12,370 nucleotides of DNA from Marinobacter sp. (GTDB taxonomy: Bacteria; Pseudomonadota; Gammaproteobacteria; Pseudomonadales; Oleiphilaceae). The notes beneath the pieces are model-generated. The model did not search any database and was not told the origin of the DNA. It saw only the letters and a list, made by a program, of their open reading frames with translations. The stretch lies in NCBI GenBank assembly GCA_017643965.1, contig JAEPMM010000051.1, positions 1 to 12,370 of the forward strand, given 5' to 3'. Shown in pieces: positions 1-8,880 of the stretch. Made by a program: the position numbers and the translations under genes. Within the stretch, counting starts at the first letter, position 1; each line of letters starts with the position of its first letter.

Positions 1-940
1 GAAGGCCGGTGAAATCGACGAGGTTATCCTGGTCGGCGGTCAGACCCGTATGCCGCTGGTTCAGGAGAAGGTTAAAGAGTTCTTCGGCAAAGAAGCCCGC
101 AAGGACGTTAACCCGGACGAAGCCGTGGCCATGGGTGCTGCGATCCAGGCAGCCGTTCTGTCTGGCGACGTGAAAGACGTGCTGCTGCTGGACGTAACCC
201 CGCTGACCCTGGGCATCGAAACCATGGGTGGCGTAGCCACTCCGCTGATCGAGAAGAACACCACGATTCCGACCAAGAAGTCGCAGACCTTCTCCACAGC
301 GGACGACAACCAGACTGCCGTAACCATTCACGTGGTTCAGGGTGAGCGCAAGCAGGCGAACCAGAACAAGTCTCTGGGCCGCTTCGACCTGGCAGACATT
401 CCGCCGGCACCCCGTGGCGTACCGCAGATCGAAGTTACCTTCGACATCGACGCCAACGGTATTCTGAACGTGTCCGCCAAGGACAAGGCTACTGGCAAGG
501 AACAGTCCATCGTGATCAAGGCCTCTTCCGGCCTGAACGATGATGAAATCGAGAAGATGGTTCGCGATGCCGAAGCCAACGCCGAGGAAGATCGCAAGTT
601 CGAAGAGCTTGTTCAGGTGCGCAACCAGGGTGATGCAATGGTTCACGCCGTTCGCAAGACCCTGAAAGATGCCGGTGACAAGGTCAGCGACAGCGAGAAG
701 GAATCCATCGAAGCCTCGGTGAAAGAGCTGGAAGAAGCCCTTGCCGGTTCTGACAAGGATGACATTGAAGCCAAGACCCAGAAGCTGACTGAAGTGTCTT
801 CCGAGCTGGCTCAGAAGATGTACGCAGATCAGGCGGAACAGGCGCAGCCGGACGGAGAGGGCGAGGGTGCCAGGGCCCAGTCTTCTGACGACGCCGTTGA
901 CGCCGAGTTCGAGGAAGTCAAAGACGACGAAAAGCGGTAA
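1..940 (+). CDS. dnaK: DnaK (Hsp70 chaperone), 3' part, cut by the window start
   Basis: ATP-dependent Hsp70 chaperone of the cytoplasm; it works with DnaJ and GrpE. The reading frame is already open at base 2, and 312 codons are visible, roughly half of a protein that is about 640 residues in the family. The fragment opens inside the ATPase domain with the phosphate-binding segment ILVGGQTRMP, followed by NPDEAVAMGAA. The hydrophobic interdomain linker VLLLDVTPL comes next, then the substrate-binding beta domain (TLGIETMGG, IPTKKSQTFSTA, GERKQANQNKSLGRFDL, FDIDANGILNVSAKDK) and the helical lid. The tail is acidic and ends EEVKDDEKR, matching the EEVKD-type end of proteobacterial DnaK. The first in-window ATG (base 50) is internal, not the start. 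dnaJ follows after 80 bp. Identity is certain; the upstream half is out of view. Confidence 0.98.
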   Translation, partial: KAGEIDEVILVGGQTRMPLVQEKVKEFFGKEARKDVNPDEAVAMGAAIQAAVLSGDVKDVLLLDVTPLTLGIETMGGVATPLIEKNTTIPTKKSQTFSTADDNQTAVTIHVVQGERKQANQNKSLGRFDLADIPPAPRGVPQIEVTFDIDANGILNVSAKDKATGKEQSIVIKASSGLNDDEIEKMVRDAEANAEEDRKFEELVQVRNQGDAMVHAVRKTLKDAGDKVSDSEKESIEASVKELEEALAGSDKDDIEAKTQKLTEVSSELAQKMYADQAEQAQPDGEGEGARAQSSDDAVDAEFEEVKDDEKR

Positions 941-963
941 ATTCTGACGTACATCAGGCAGTT

Positions 964-1000
964 GGAAAACGCGGGATGACTCTCGCGTTTTCCGCGTTTT
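964..1000 (+). other. Long hairpin between dnaK and dnaJ
   Basis: Bases 964-973 (GGAAAACGCG) are exactly complementary to 984-993. Three more pairs (974-976 with 981-983, one of them G-U) extend the stem to 13 pairs with a 4-base loop. The octamer CGCGTTTT occurs twice, at 984-991 and 993-1000, so the left arm could pair with either copy. There is no clean uninterrupted U-tract directly after the stem (GCGTTTT and then A's), so it is not a textbook intrinsic terminator. Partial termination or an mRNA processing and stability element that sets the dnaK:dnaJ ratio is the likely role. That role is inference. Confidence 0.6.
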
Positions 1001-1020
1001 AAAAACAGGGTTTTAAAAGC

Positions 1021-2148
1021 ATGGCCAAGCGCGATTATTACGAGATTCTCGGGTTGTCCCGGGATGCGGACGAGAAGGAAATCAAGCGGGCTTACCGCAA
1101 GCTTGCAATGAAGTATCACCCCGACCGTAACCCGGACGACGCCGACGCCGAGAACAAGTTCAAGGAGGCCAGCGAAGCCTACGAGATCCTGGCGGACCAG
1201 TCCAAGCGGGCGGCCTACGACCAGTTCGGTCACGCCGGTGTCGACGGTCAGGCCGGCGGCGGCTTTGGAGGCGGTGGCGCCAGCTTCTCCGATATCTTTG
1301 GTGATGTGTTCGGTGACATCTTCGGAGGTGGCGGTGGTCGTGGTCGCAATACCCGCGGCGCGGACCTGCGATACACCCTCGAGCTGGACCTGGAAGAGGC
1401 AGTCAAAGGCAAAACGGTCCAGATTCGCATACCGGGACACAAGGAGTGCGACACCTGCGAAGGCAGTGGCGCTGAAAAGGGCTCCCGTCCGGAAACCTGC
1501 GGTACCTGTAAAGGTATGGGGCAGGTGCGGATGCAGCAGGGCTTCTTCACGGTTCAGCAGGCGTGCCCGACCTGTCGGGGTTCTGGTCAGGTAATCAAGA
1601 ATCCGTGTAAGGTCTGTCATGGCCAGGGCCGGGTTCAGGAAGAAAAGACCCTGTCCGTCAAGGTGCCGCCCGGCGTGGATACCGGCGATCGTATTCGCCT
1701 GTCCGGTGAGGGTGAAATGGGTGTCGACGGTGGACCGTCTGGCGACCTCTACGTGCAGGTCGCGGTTCGCGAGCATTCACTGTTCAGCCGTGATGGCCGT
1801 AACCTCTACTGTGAAGTGCCCATCAGCATTGTCGATGCGGCGCTCGGTGGGGAGCTGGAGGTGCCGACGCTGGATGGTCGGGTCAAACTGAAGATTCCCC
1901 CTGAAACGCAAACCGGTAAACTGTTCCGCCTGCGCAACAAGGGTGTCAGCCCGGTGCGTGGTGGTCCCGCCGGGGATCTGCTGTGCCGTGTGATCGTGGA
2001 GACTCCGGTGAGCCTGACCAAGCGGCAGAAAGAGCTGCTGGAAGAGTTTCAGGAAACCCTGGATGGCACCAACGGCACGCACCATGCCCCGAAAAAAACC
2101 TCCTGGTTTGAGGGTGTGAAAAGCTTCTTTGACGAAATGAAATTCTGA
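1021..2148 (+). CDS. dnaJ: DnaJ (Hsp40 co-chaperone)
   Basis: Cytoplasmic co-chaperone that delivers unfolded clients to DnaK and stimulates its ATPase. The protein has 375 residues, the usual length for the family (E. coli 376). Domains in order: J domain (residues 1-70) with the essential HPD at 33-35; Gly/Phe-rich linker (about 75-110); zinc-binding domain with four CxxCxGxG repeats (cysteines 143/146, 160/163, 182/185, 196/199, all present); then the two C-terminal substrate-binding beta domains and dimerization tail. The start is the ATG at 1021, giving MAKRDYYEILGL; the only Shine-Dalgarno-like stretch is AGGG at 1007-1010, 10 bases upstream, which is modest. It lies 80 bp after dnaK behind a hairpin and 11 bp before dapB, so it is probably co-transcribed with both. 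Confidence 0.98.
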   Translation: MAKRDYYEILGLSRDADEKEIKRAYRKLAMKYHPDRNPDDADAENKFKEASEAYEILADQSKRAAYDQFGHAGVDGQAGGGFGGGGASFSDIFGDVFGDIFGGGGGRGRNTRGADLRYTLELDLEEAVKGKTVQIRIPGHKECDTCEGSGAEKGSRPETCGTCKGMGQVRMQQGFFTVQQACPTCRGSGQVIKNPCKVCHGQGRVQEEKTLSVKVPPGVDTGDRIRLSGEGEMGVDGGPSGDLYVQVAVREHSLFSRDGRNLYCEVPISIVDAALGGELEVPTLDGRVKLKIPPETQTGKLFRLRNKGVSPVRGGPAGDLLCRVIVETPVSLTKRQKELLEEFQETLDGTNGTHHAPKKTSWFEGVKSFFDEMKF

Positions 2149-2159
2149 GGACGGAGACC

Positions 2160-2960
2160 ATGAGGGTAGCAATCATCGGCGCCGCCGGGCGCATGGGTAA
2201 AGTGCTGATTGAAGCCGTTGACGGCACCGAGGGTCTAGAGCTTGGCGCGGCGGTCGTTGAGCCCGGAAGTTCGTTGATCGGCGCTGACGCCGGCGAAATG
2301 ACCGGCCTTGGCAAAACCGGCGTTGTCATGGCGGGCAGTCTGGCCGAAGTGAAGGGCGATTTCGACGTGCTGGTTGATTTCACCTTTCCGGATCTGACCC
2401 TGGAGAACGCCGAGTTCTGCAAGGCCAACGGCAAGATGATCGTTGTCGGTACCACCGGCATGACCGATGCGGAAAAGGCGCAGTTGGCGGTGGTGGCGGA
2501 GTCCACCCCGGTGGTGTTTGCGCCCAACATGAGTGTCGGGGTGAATGTGGTGCTGAACCTGTTGCGCACGGCGGCCGCGGCGCTGGGGGATGACTACGAT
2601 GTGGAGATCATCGAGGCCCATCACCGCCACAAGAAGGACGCGCCCTCCGGCACCGCGTTGCGCATGGGCGAAGTGGTGGCCGATGCCCTTGGTCGCGATC
2701 TGAAGACGTGCGCCGTTTACGGCCGCGAGGGTTTCACTGGCGAGCGTACCCGCCAGGAAATCGGCTTCGAAACCATCCGCGCCGGGGATGTGGTGGGGGA
2801 TCACACTGTGCTGTTTGCCACTGAGGGCGAGCGCATAGAGGTGACCCACAAGGCCAGCAGCCGTATGACCTTCGCCAAGGGGGCGATGCGTGCCGCATTG
2901 TGGCTGCAGGGCAAGTCGGCCGGGCTCTACGACATGCAGGACGTTCTGGACCTGAAATAA
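2160..2960 (+). CDS. dapB: 4-hydroxy-tetrahydrodipicolinate reductase
   Basis: Reduces 4-hydroxy-tetrahydrodipicolinate with NAD(P)H in the diaminopimelate route to lysine and peptidoglycan. The protein has 266 residues (E. coli 273). The N-terminal Rossmann motif GAAGRMGK is at 7-14 and the conserved VGTTG at 96-100. The catalytic segment EAHHRHKKDAPSGTA spans about 152-166: H154 corresponds to the E. coli catalytic His159 and K158 to Lys163. The start ATG at 2160 is preceded by a good GGACGGAGA ribosome binding region, and only 11 bp separate it from the dnaJ stop. This close spacing suggests translation from the dnaKJ transcript. A terminator lies about 87 bp after the stop. Confidence 0.97.
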   Translation: MRVAIIGAAGRMGKVLIEAVDGTEGLELGAAVVEPGSSLIGADAGEMTGLGKTGVVMAGSLAEVKGDFDVLVDFTFPDLTLENAEFCKANGKMIVVGTTGMTDAEKAQLAVVAESTPVVFAPNMSVGVNVVLNLLRTAAAALGDDYDVEIIEAHHRHKKDAPSGTALRMGEVVADALGRDLKTCAVYGREGFTGERTRQEIGFETIRAGDVVGDHTVLFATEGERIEVTHKASSRMTFAKGAMRAALWLQGKSAGLYDMQDVLDLK

Positions 2961-2973
2961 GCTGTGCTTCTCG

Positions 2974-3002
2974 TGGACATAAAGCGCCATATTTTTTACA
3001 AT
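2974..3002 (+). promoter_or_regulatory. Candidate sigma70 promoter for carA leader
   Basis: TGGACA at 2974-2979 and TACAAT at 2997-3002 each match the sigma70 consensus hexamers in 5 of 6 positions, with an ideal 17-base spacer. Transcription would begin near 3009, leaving a leader of about 147 bases before the carA TTG start. It sits immediately after the dapB stop codon and upstream of the terminator at 3047-3086. Prediction from sequence only; no transcript data. Confidence 0.6.
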
Positions 3003-3029
3003 AAGGCGGTTTAACTGCACCAAGCGTAG

Positions 3030-3048
3030 TTTTGAAAAAGTTTCAAAA
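3030..3048 (+). other. Small A/T-rich hairpin in the carA leader
   Basis: TTTTGAAA (3030-3037) is exactly complementary to TTTCAAAA (3041-3048), with a 3-base loop. Its right arm overlaps only the first two A's of the terminator stem that follows, so the two structures would largely stack rather than exclude each other. It is too weak to assign a function. Confidence 0.35.
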
Positions 3049-3086
3049 AAAAGCGGGACCGGGTTACGACTCTGTCTCGCTTTTTT
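3047..3086 (+). terminator. Intrinsic terminator between dapB and carA (possible carA attenuator)
   Basis: AAAAAAGCGGGAC at 3047-3059 pairs with GTCTCGCTTTTTT at 3074-3086: 13 pairs with one G-U, loop of 14, ending in six T's. It will end transcripts coming from dnaK-dnaJ-dapB. Because the promoter at 2974-3002 lies upstream of it, it would also intercept transcripts heading for carA, which makes attenuation possible. The A-run on the left means it could work on both strands. Confidence 0.82.
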
Positions 3087-3113
3087 GCAACCTGAATTTG
3101 CGCTTGCGTTCCT

Positions 3114-3126
3114 GTTCGTGACGAAC
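3114..3126. promoter_or_regulatory. Palindrome just upstream of carA, operator-like
   Basis: GTTCGT and ACGAAC flank a single base, a perfect 6+1+6 palindrome ending 29 bases before the carA start. A one-base loop cannot fold as RNA, so if it has a function a dimeric DNA-binding protein site is more likely. I do not recognise it as a site for a known regulator. Confidence 0.3.
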
Positions 3127-3155
3127 TTCTACGCCACTCGATGAGGATACAAGCC

Positions 3156-4280
3156 TTGAGCACACCTGCAATCCTTGCACTCGCAGACGGAAGCCTGTTT
3201 TACGGCACCGCCATTGGCGCTGAGGGAGAGACCAGCGGCGAAGTGGTGTTCAACACCGCCATGACCGGTTATCAGGAAATCCTGACCGATCCGTCCTATT
3301 CCCGCCAGATTGTCACCCTGACCTACCCGCACATCGGCAATACCGGTGTGAACGAGGAGGATGTGGAATCAGATCGTGTCCAGGCTGCCGGCCTGATCAT
3401 TCGCGACCTGCCGCTGATCGCGAGCAACTGGCGCAGCACCGGCACCCTTGACGAGTACCTGCGCAGCAACAATATCGTGGGCATTGCAGACATCGACACC
3501 CGTCGCCTGACCCGCATCCTCCGGGACAAGGGTTCCCAGAACGGTGCCGTGGTGGCAGGCGACGGCGCGACCGCCGAGCGGGCGCTGGAATTGGCGAACG
3601 CCTTCCCGGGCCTGAAGGGCATGGATCTGGCGAAAGAAGTCAGTTCCGACAAGGCCTGGAGCTGGAGTCAGAGCGAGTGGACCCTGGGCGAAGGCTACGG
3701 TGAGCGCAGCGAGTCCCGTTTCAAGGTGGTGGCATGGGACTACGGCGTCAAGCTCAATATCCTGCGTATGCTGGCGGCCCGCGGCTGCGACATCACGGTG
3801 GTGCCGGCCCAAACTCCGGCCGCCGAGGTGCTGGCGATGAATCCGGATGGTGTGTTCCTGTCCAACGGCCCGGGTGATCCCGAGCCCTGCGATTACGCCA
3901 TCACCGCTATCCGCGAAGTGCTGGAGACCGACATCCCGGTGTTCGGTATCTGTCTTGGGCACCAGTTGTTGGCGCTGGCCAGCGGCGCCAAAACCGTGAA
4001 AATGGGCCATGGCCATCACGGTGCCAACCACCCGGTGCAGGATCTGGCCGATGGCACGGTGATGATCACCAGCCAGAACCACGGGTTTGCGGTGGACGAA
4101 GCCAGCCTGCCGGACAATCTGCAGGCGACCCACAAGTCCCTGTTCGATGGCTCGCTGCAGGGCATTCGCCGTACCGACAAGCCAGCGTTCAGTTTCCAGG
4201 GGCACCCTGAAGCCAGCCCGGGCCCGCACGATGTGGCACCGTTGTTTGACCAGTTTATCCGGTTGATGGAAGCCCGCTAG
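3156..4280 (+). CDS. carA: Carbamoyl-phosphate synthase small (glutaminase) subunit
   Basis: Hydrolyses glutamine and channels the ammonia to CarB for carbamoyl phosphate, the shared precursor of arginine and pyrimidines. I place the start at the TTG at 3156 (374 residues, MSTPAILALADGS) and not at the in-frame ATG at 3141. The TTG has GAGGA at 3143-3147 with an 8-base gap, and the resulting N-terminus lines up with Pseudomonas-type CarA; the ATG has no ribosome binding site and would add five unconserved residues. The N-terminal domain carries NTAMTGYQEILTDPSY and TYPHIGNTG. The C-terminal class I glutamine amidotransferase domain has SNGPGDPEP, GICLGHQ with nucleophile Cys266, and GHPEASPGP with His350 and Glu352, completing the triad. 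carB follows after 83 bp. Confidence 0.97.
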   Translation: MSTPAILALADGSLFYGTAIGAEGETSGEVVFNTAMTGYQEILTDPSYSRQIVTLTYPHIGNTGVNEEDVESDRVQAAGLIIRDLPLIASNWRSTGTLDEYLRSNNIVGIADIDTRRLTRILRDKGSQNGAVVAGDGATAERALELANAFPGLKGMDLAKEVSSDKAWSWSQSEWTLGEGYGERSESRFKVVAWDYGVKLNILRMLAARGCDITVVPAQTPAAEVLAMNPDGVFLSNGPGDPEPCDYAITAIREVLETDIPVFGICLGHQLLALASGAKTVKMGHGHHGANHPVQDLADGTVMITSQNHGFAVDEASLPDNLQATHKSLFDGSLQGIRRTDKPAFSFQGHPEASPGPHDVAPLFDQFIRLMEAR

Positions 4281-4363
4281 GCCCGCGGCAGGGTCCAAGA
4301 GCCATACAGGCGCCGCACATTGCGATGCAAGAATTTAAAAGTTGCTGACAGGTTTACCTAGAG

Positions 4364-7579
<3,216 letters not shown>

Positions 7580-7583
7580 GATT

Positions 7584-8063
7584 ATGGCTGACAGAGTACC
7601 CATGACAAAGGCGGGTGAATCCCGTCTGCGCGCAGAGCTTCAGAAGCTCAAGTCCGAAGATCGCCCGCGGGTGATTGCGGCCATTGCCGACGCCCGTGAA
7701 CACGGCGACCTGAAAGAGAACGCCGAGTACCACGCAGCGCGTGAGCAGCAGAGCTTTATCGAGGGCCGCATCCAGGAGATCGAAGGCAAGCTGTCGGCAG
7801 CGCAGGTGATTGACGTCACCACGATTGAAAACACCGGTAAGGTGATCTTCGGCACCACGGTGCATTTGCTGAACATGGACACCGATGAGCAGGTGGTTTA
7901 CCAGATCGTTGGTGAAGACGAGGCCGACATCAAGTCCGGCAAGCTGTCTATCTCCTCCCCCATTGCTCGTGCCCTGGTCGGCAAGAGCGAAGGCGACGTG
8001 GTTGCCATCCGTGTGCCGTCCGGTACGGTGGAGTATGAAATCGAGGAAGTCGAGTACGTGTGA
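7584..8063 (+). CDS. greA: Transcription elongation factor GreA
   Basis: Binds in the RNA polymerase secondary channel and stimulates cleavage of backtracked transcripts. The protein has 159 residues (E. coli 158). The N-terminal antiparallel coiled coil (about 1-75) carries the conserved EHGDLKENAEYHAAREQQ stretch with the acidic tip residues Asp and Glu that position the catalytic metal. The C-terminal FKBP-like domain includes GEDEAD, SPIARALVGK and the EVEYV end. I use the ATG at 7584: AGGA at 7570-7573 gives proper spacing and the N-terminus MADRVPMTKAGE matches the family. An in-frame ATG at 7497 would overlap carB by 83 bases and add 29 unconserved residues. The greA gene is known in the carA-orf-carB-greA operon of Pseudomonas aeruginosa; here it sits 4 bp after carB. 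Confidence 0.97.
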   Translation: MADRVPMTKAGESRLRAELQKLKSEDRPRVIAAIADAREHGDLKENAEYHAAREQQSFIEGRIQEIEGKLSAAQVIDVTTIENTGKVIFGTTVHLLNMDTDEQVVYQIVGEDEADIKSGKLSISSPIARALVGKSEGDVVAIRVPSGTVEYEIEEVEYV

Positions 8064-8065
8064 CT

Positions 8066-8084
8066 CGGAGCGGGGTTCGCTCCG
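8066..8084 (+). other. Small hairpin directly after greA stop
   Basis: CGGAGCG (8066-8072) and CGCTCCG (8078-8084) form a perfect 7-pair stem around the loop GGGTT. It begins 3 bases after the greA stop and lacks a T-run. The next hairpin, the real terminator, has the same five-base loop. It may protect the mRNA 3' end or pause polymerase. Confidence 0.5.
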
Positions 8085-8090
8085 CGCAAT

Positions 8091-8126
8091 AAAAAGCCGG
8101 CTGTGGGGTTCACAGCCGGCTTTTTT
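8091..8126. terminator. Strong bidirectional terminator between greA and yhbY
   Basis: AAAAAGCCGGCTGTG at 8091-8105 is exactly complementary to 8111-8125: a 15-pair stem with loop GGGTT, ending in six T's on the + strand and five on the - strand. It ends the carAB-greA transcript and, read from the other side, the yhbY transcript, whose stop codon is 27 bases away. Confidence 0.95.
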
Positions 8127-8152
8127 GTTTCTCGCCCGGGCAATCCGGCTAG

Positions 8153-8464
8153 TTACGGCTTGTTGCGCAGCAGGTTGGAGAGCTTGGGGTTCGGTTTTTT
8201 CGCCCGCCGCAGGATCACCGCAATCTTGCCGATGGTCTGCACCAGTTCGGCTCCCGACGCCTTGCAGAGCTCGGCGATGGCTTCCTGACGAACCTCGCGA
8301 TCAGTGCTGGCTACCTTGACCTTGATCAGCTCGTGGTCGTTGAGGGCTCGCTCCAGTTCTTCCTGAAGTCCTTCTGACAGGCCCTTGTCGCCAACAATGA
8401 TGACGGGTTTCAGGTTGTGGGCAATGCCCCGGTATTCCCGGCGCTGTTCCGGTGAAAGGCTCAT
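8153..8464 (-). CDS. yhbY: YhbY, CRM-domain RNA-binding protein of 50S assembly
   Basis: Small RNA-binding protein associated with precursors of the large ribosomal subunit. The protein has 103 residues and is essentially a single CRM domain (E. coli 97). Visible family features are LKPVIIVGDKGLSEG (about 18-32), with the GxxG-like loop, and the following HELIKVKVA strand (45-53). The C-terminus is basic (RRAKKPNPKLSNLLRNKP). I choose the ATG at 8464, which has AAGAGA upstream on the - strand and matches the family N-terminus; the in-frame TTG at 8488 would add eight unconserved residues. It is convergent with greA and divergent from ftsH. In many gammaproteobacteria the divergent partner is rlmE, followed by ftsH; rlmE is missing here. 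Confidence 0.94.
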   Translation of the reverse strand: MSLSPEQRREYRGIAHNLKPVIIVGDKGLSEGLQEELERALNDHELIKVKVASTDREVRQEAIAELCKASGAELVQTIGKIAVILRRAKKPNPKLSNLLRNKP

Positions 8465-8655
8465 GATGTAATCTCTTAATGGATGCAATTAACAAAACGT
8501 CAGCGGCACGGCGGCCGTCGCAATCGTACAATCGGCGGATTGTAACAGATCGGTACGGTGGAGAAATGGCCAATACCACGTATCGCGGGGTTCTTTGGCA
8601 AGGTCGCCGCTCGGGTCTGCGCCGGTCATCCGGCAACAGAGAATTGCCGGCAGAC

Positions 8656-8684
8656 ATTGTAATTTCGGACAGGGCGCCCATTAT
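8656..8684 (+). promoter_or_regulatory. Weak candidate promoter for ftsH, partly sigma32-like
   Basis: Read as sigma70: TTGTAA (8657-8662), 16-base spacer, CATTAT (8679-8684), 4 of 6 matches in each hexamer. Read as the heat-shock factor sigma32: ATTGTA, 14-base spacer, GCCCATTA (8676-8683), against the consensus CTTGAA and CCCCATnT. Either reading is only moderate. ftsH is known as a heat-shock gene in E. coli, which makes the second reading worth noting. Confidence 0.25.
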
Positions 8685-8808
8685 CAGGGGTATGGCCGTT
8701 GTGTAATTGCTCAAGGCAATAGCCCCGCCCGGTGATATCGCGCGCAGACAGCGTTTGCCGGCAGCCATCGGTGGCAGATACGGATGGGCTGATTCTGGTG
8801 GATGGGCG

Positions 8809-8814
8809 TACAAT
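8809..8814 (+). promoter_or_regulatory. Candidate -10 element (TACAAT) for ftsH
   Basis: TACAAT matches the -10 consensus in 5 of 6 positions and would start transcription near 8821, about 60 bases before the ftsH start and just ahead of the paired elements at 8824-8860. No good -35 hexamer is visible at the right distance, so an activator would be needed or the site is not used. Confidence 0.3.
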
Positions 8815-8823
8815 TGGTGTAAG

Positions 8824-8860
8824 GTGTTCAAAAAGGTTTCCATGAACACGGTCAACCTTT
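8824..8860 (+). promoter_or_regulatory. Interlocked complementary pairs in ftsH leader, possible RNA pseudoknot
   Basis: GTGTTCA (8824-8830) is complementary to TGAACAC (8843-8849), and AAAGGTT (8832-8838) to AACCTTT (8854-8860). The order left1-left2-right1-right2 is the topology of an H-type pseudoknot: two 7-pair stems, a 1-base first loop, a 4-base junction and a 4-base last loop. It ends 8 bases before the ftsH ribosome binding site (AGGTGA, 8869-8874). The first pair alone could instead be a DNA operator. Function is inference. Confidence 0.35.
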
Positions 8861-8880
8861 CAATTCACAGGTGACGATCC

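Larger units (their letters stand above)
8465..8880. other. 416-bp gap between yhbY and ftsH, no convincing gene
   Basis: Divergent spacer that must hold the yhbY and ftsH promoters. I find no reading frame that resembles RlmE, the usual occupant, and no stretch reminiscent of its SAM-binding motif. The gap contains several inverted repeats: 8527-8533 with 8538-8544 (7 pairs, loop 4); 8630-8636 with 8644-8650 (7 pairs, loop 7); 8706-8710 with 8716-8720 (5 pairs, loop 5); and the interlocked pairs before ftsH. TTGCCGGCAG occurs at both 8644-8653 and 8755-8764. The only + strand frame with a plausible start (ATG 8566 to 8706, 46 residues) resembles nothing I know. Confidence 0.6.

Noticed and set aside
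829..1776. Antisense open frame of 315 codons spanning the dnaK end and dnaJ
   Set aside because: It covers conserved coding sequence of two genes plus the intergenic hairpin, and no domain is recognisable.
3032..3121. Leader peptide of 29 codons from a TTG in the carA leader, overlapping the terminator
   Set aside because: It has no ribosome binding site and only two Arg codons, not clustered, so it does not look like a classical arginine attenuator peptide. Worth revisiting only if the leader transcript is confirmed.
8566..8706. Possible 46-residue protein in the yhbY-ftsH spacer
   Set aside because: The GGAG is only 2 bases before the ATG, too close to serve it, and the sequence resembles nothing known; expected by chance in a 416-bp gap.
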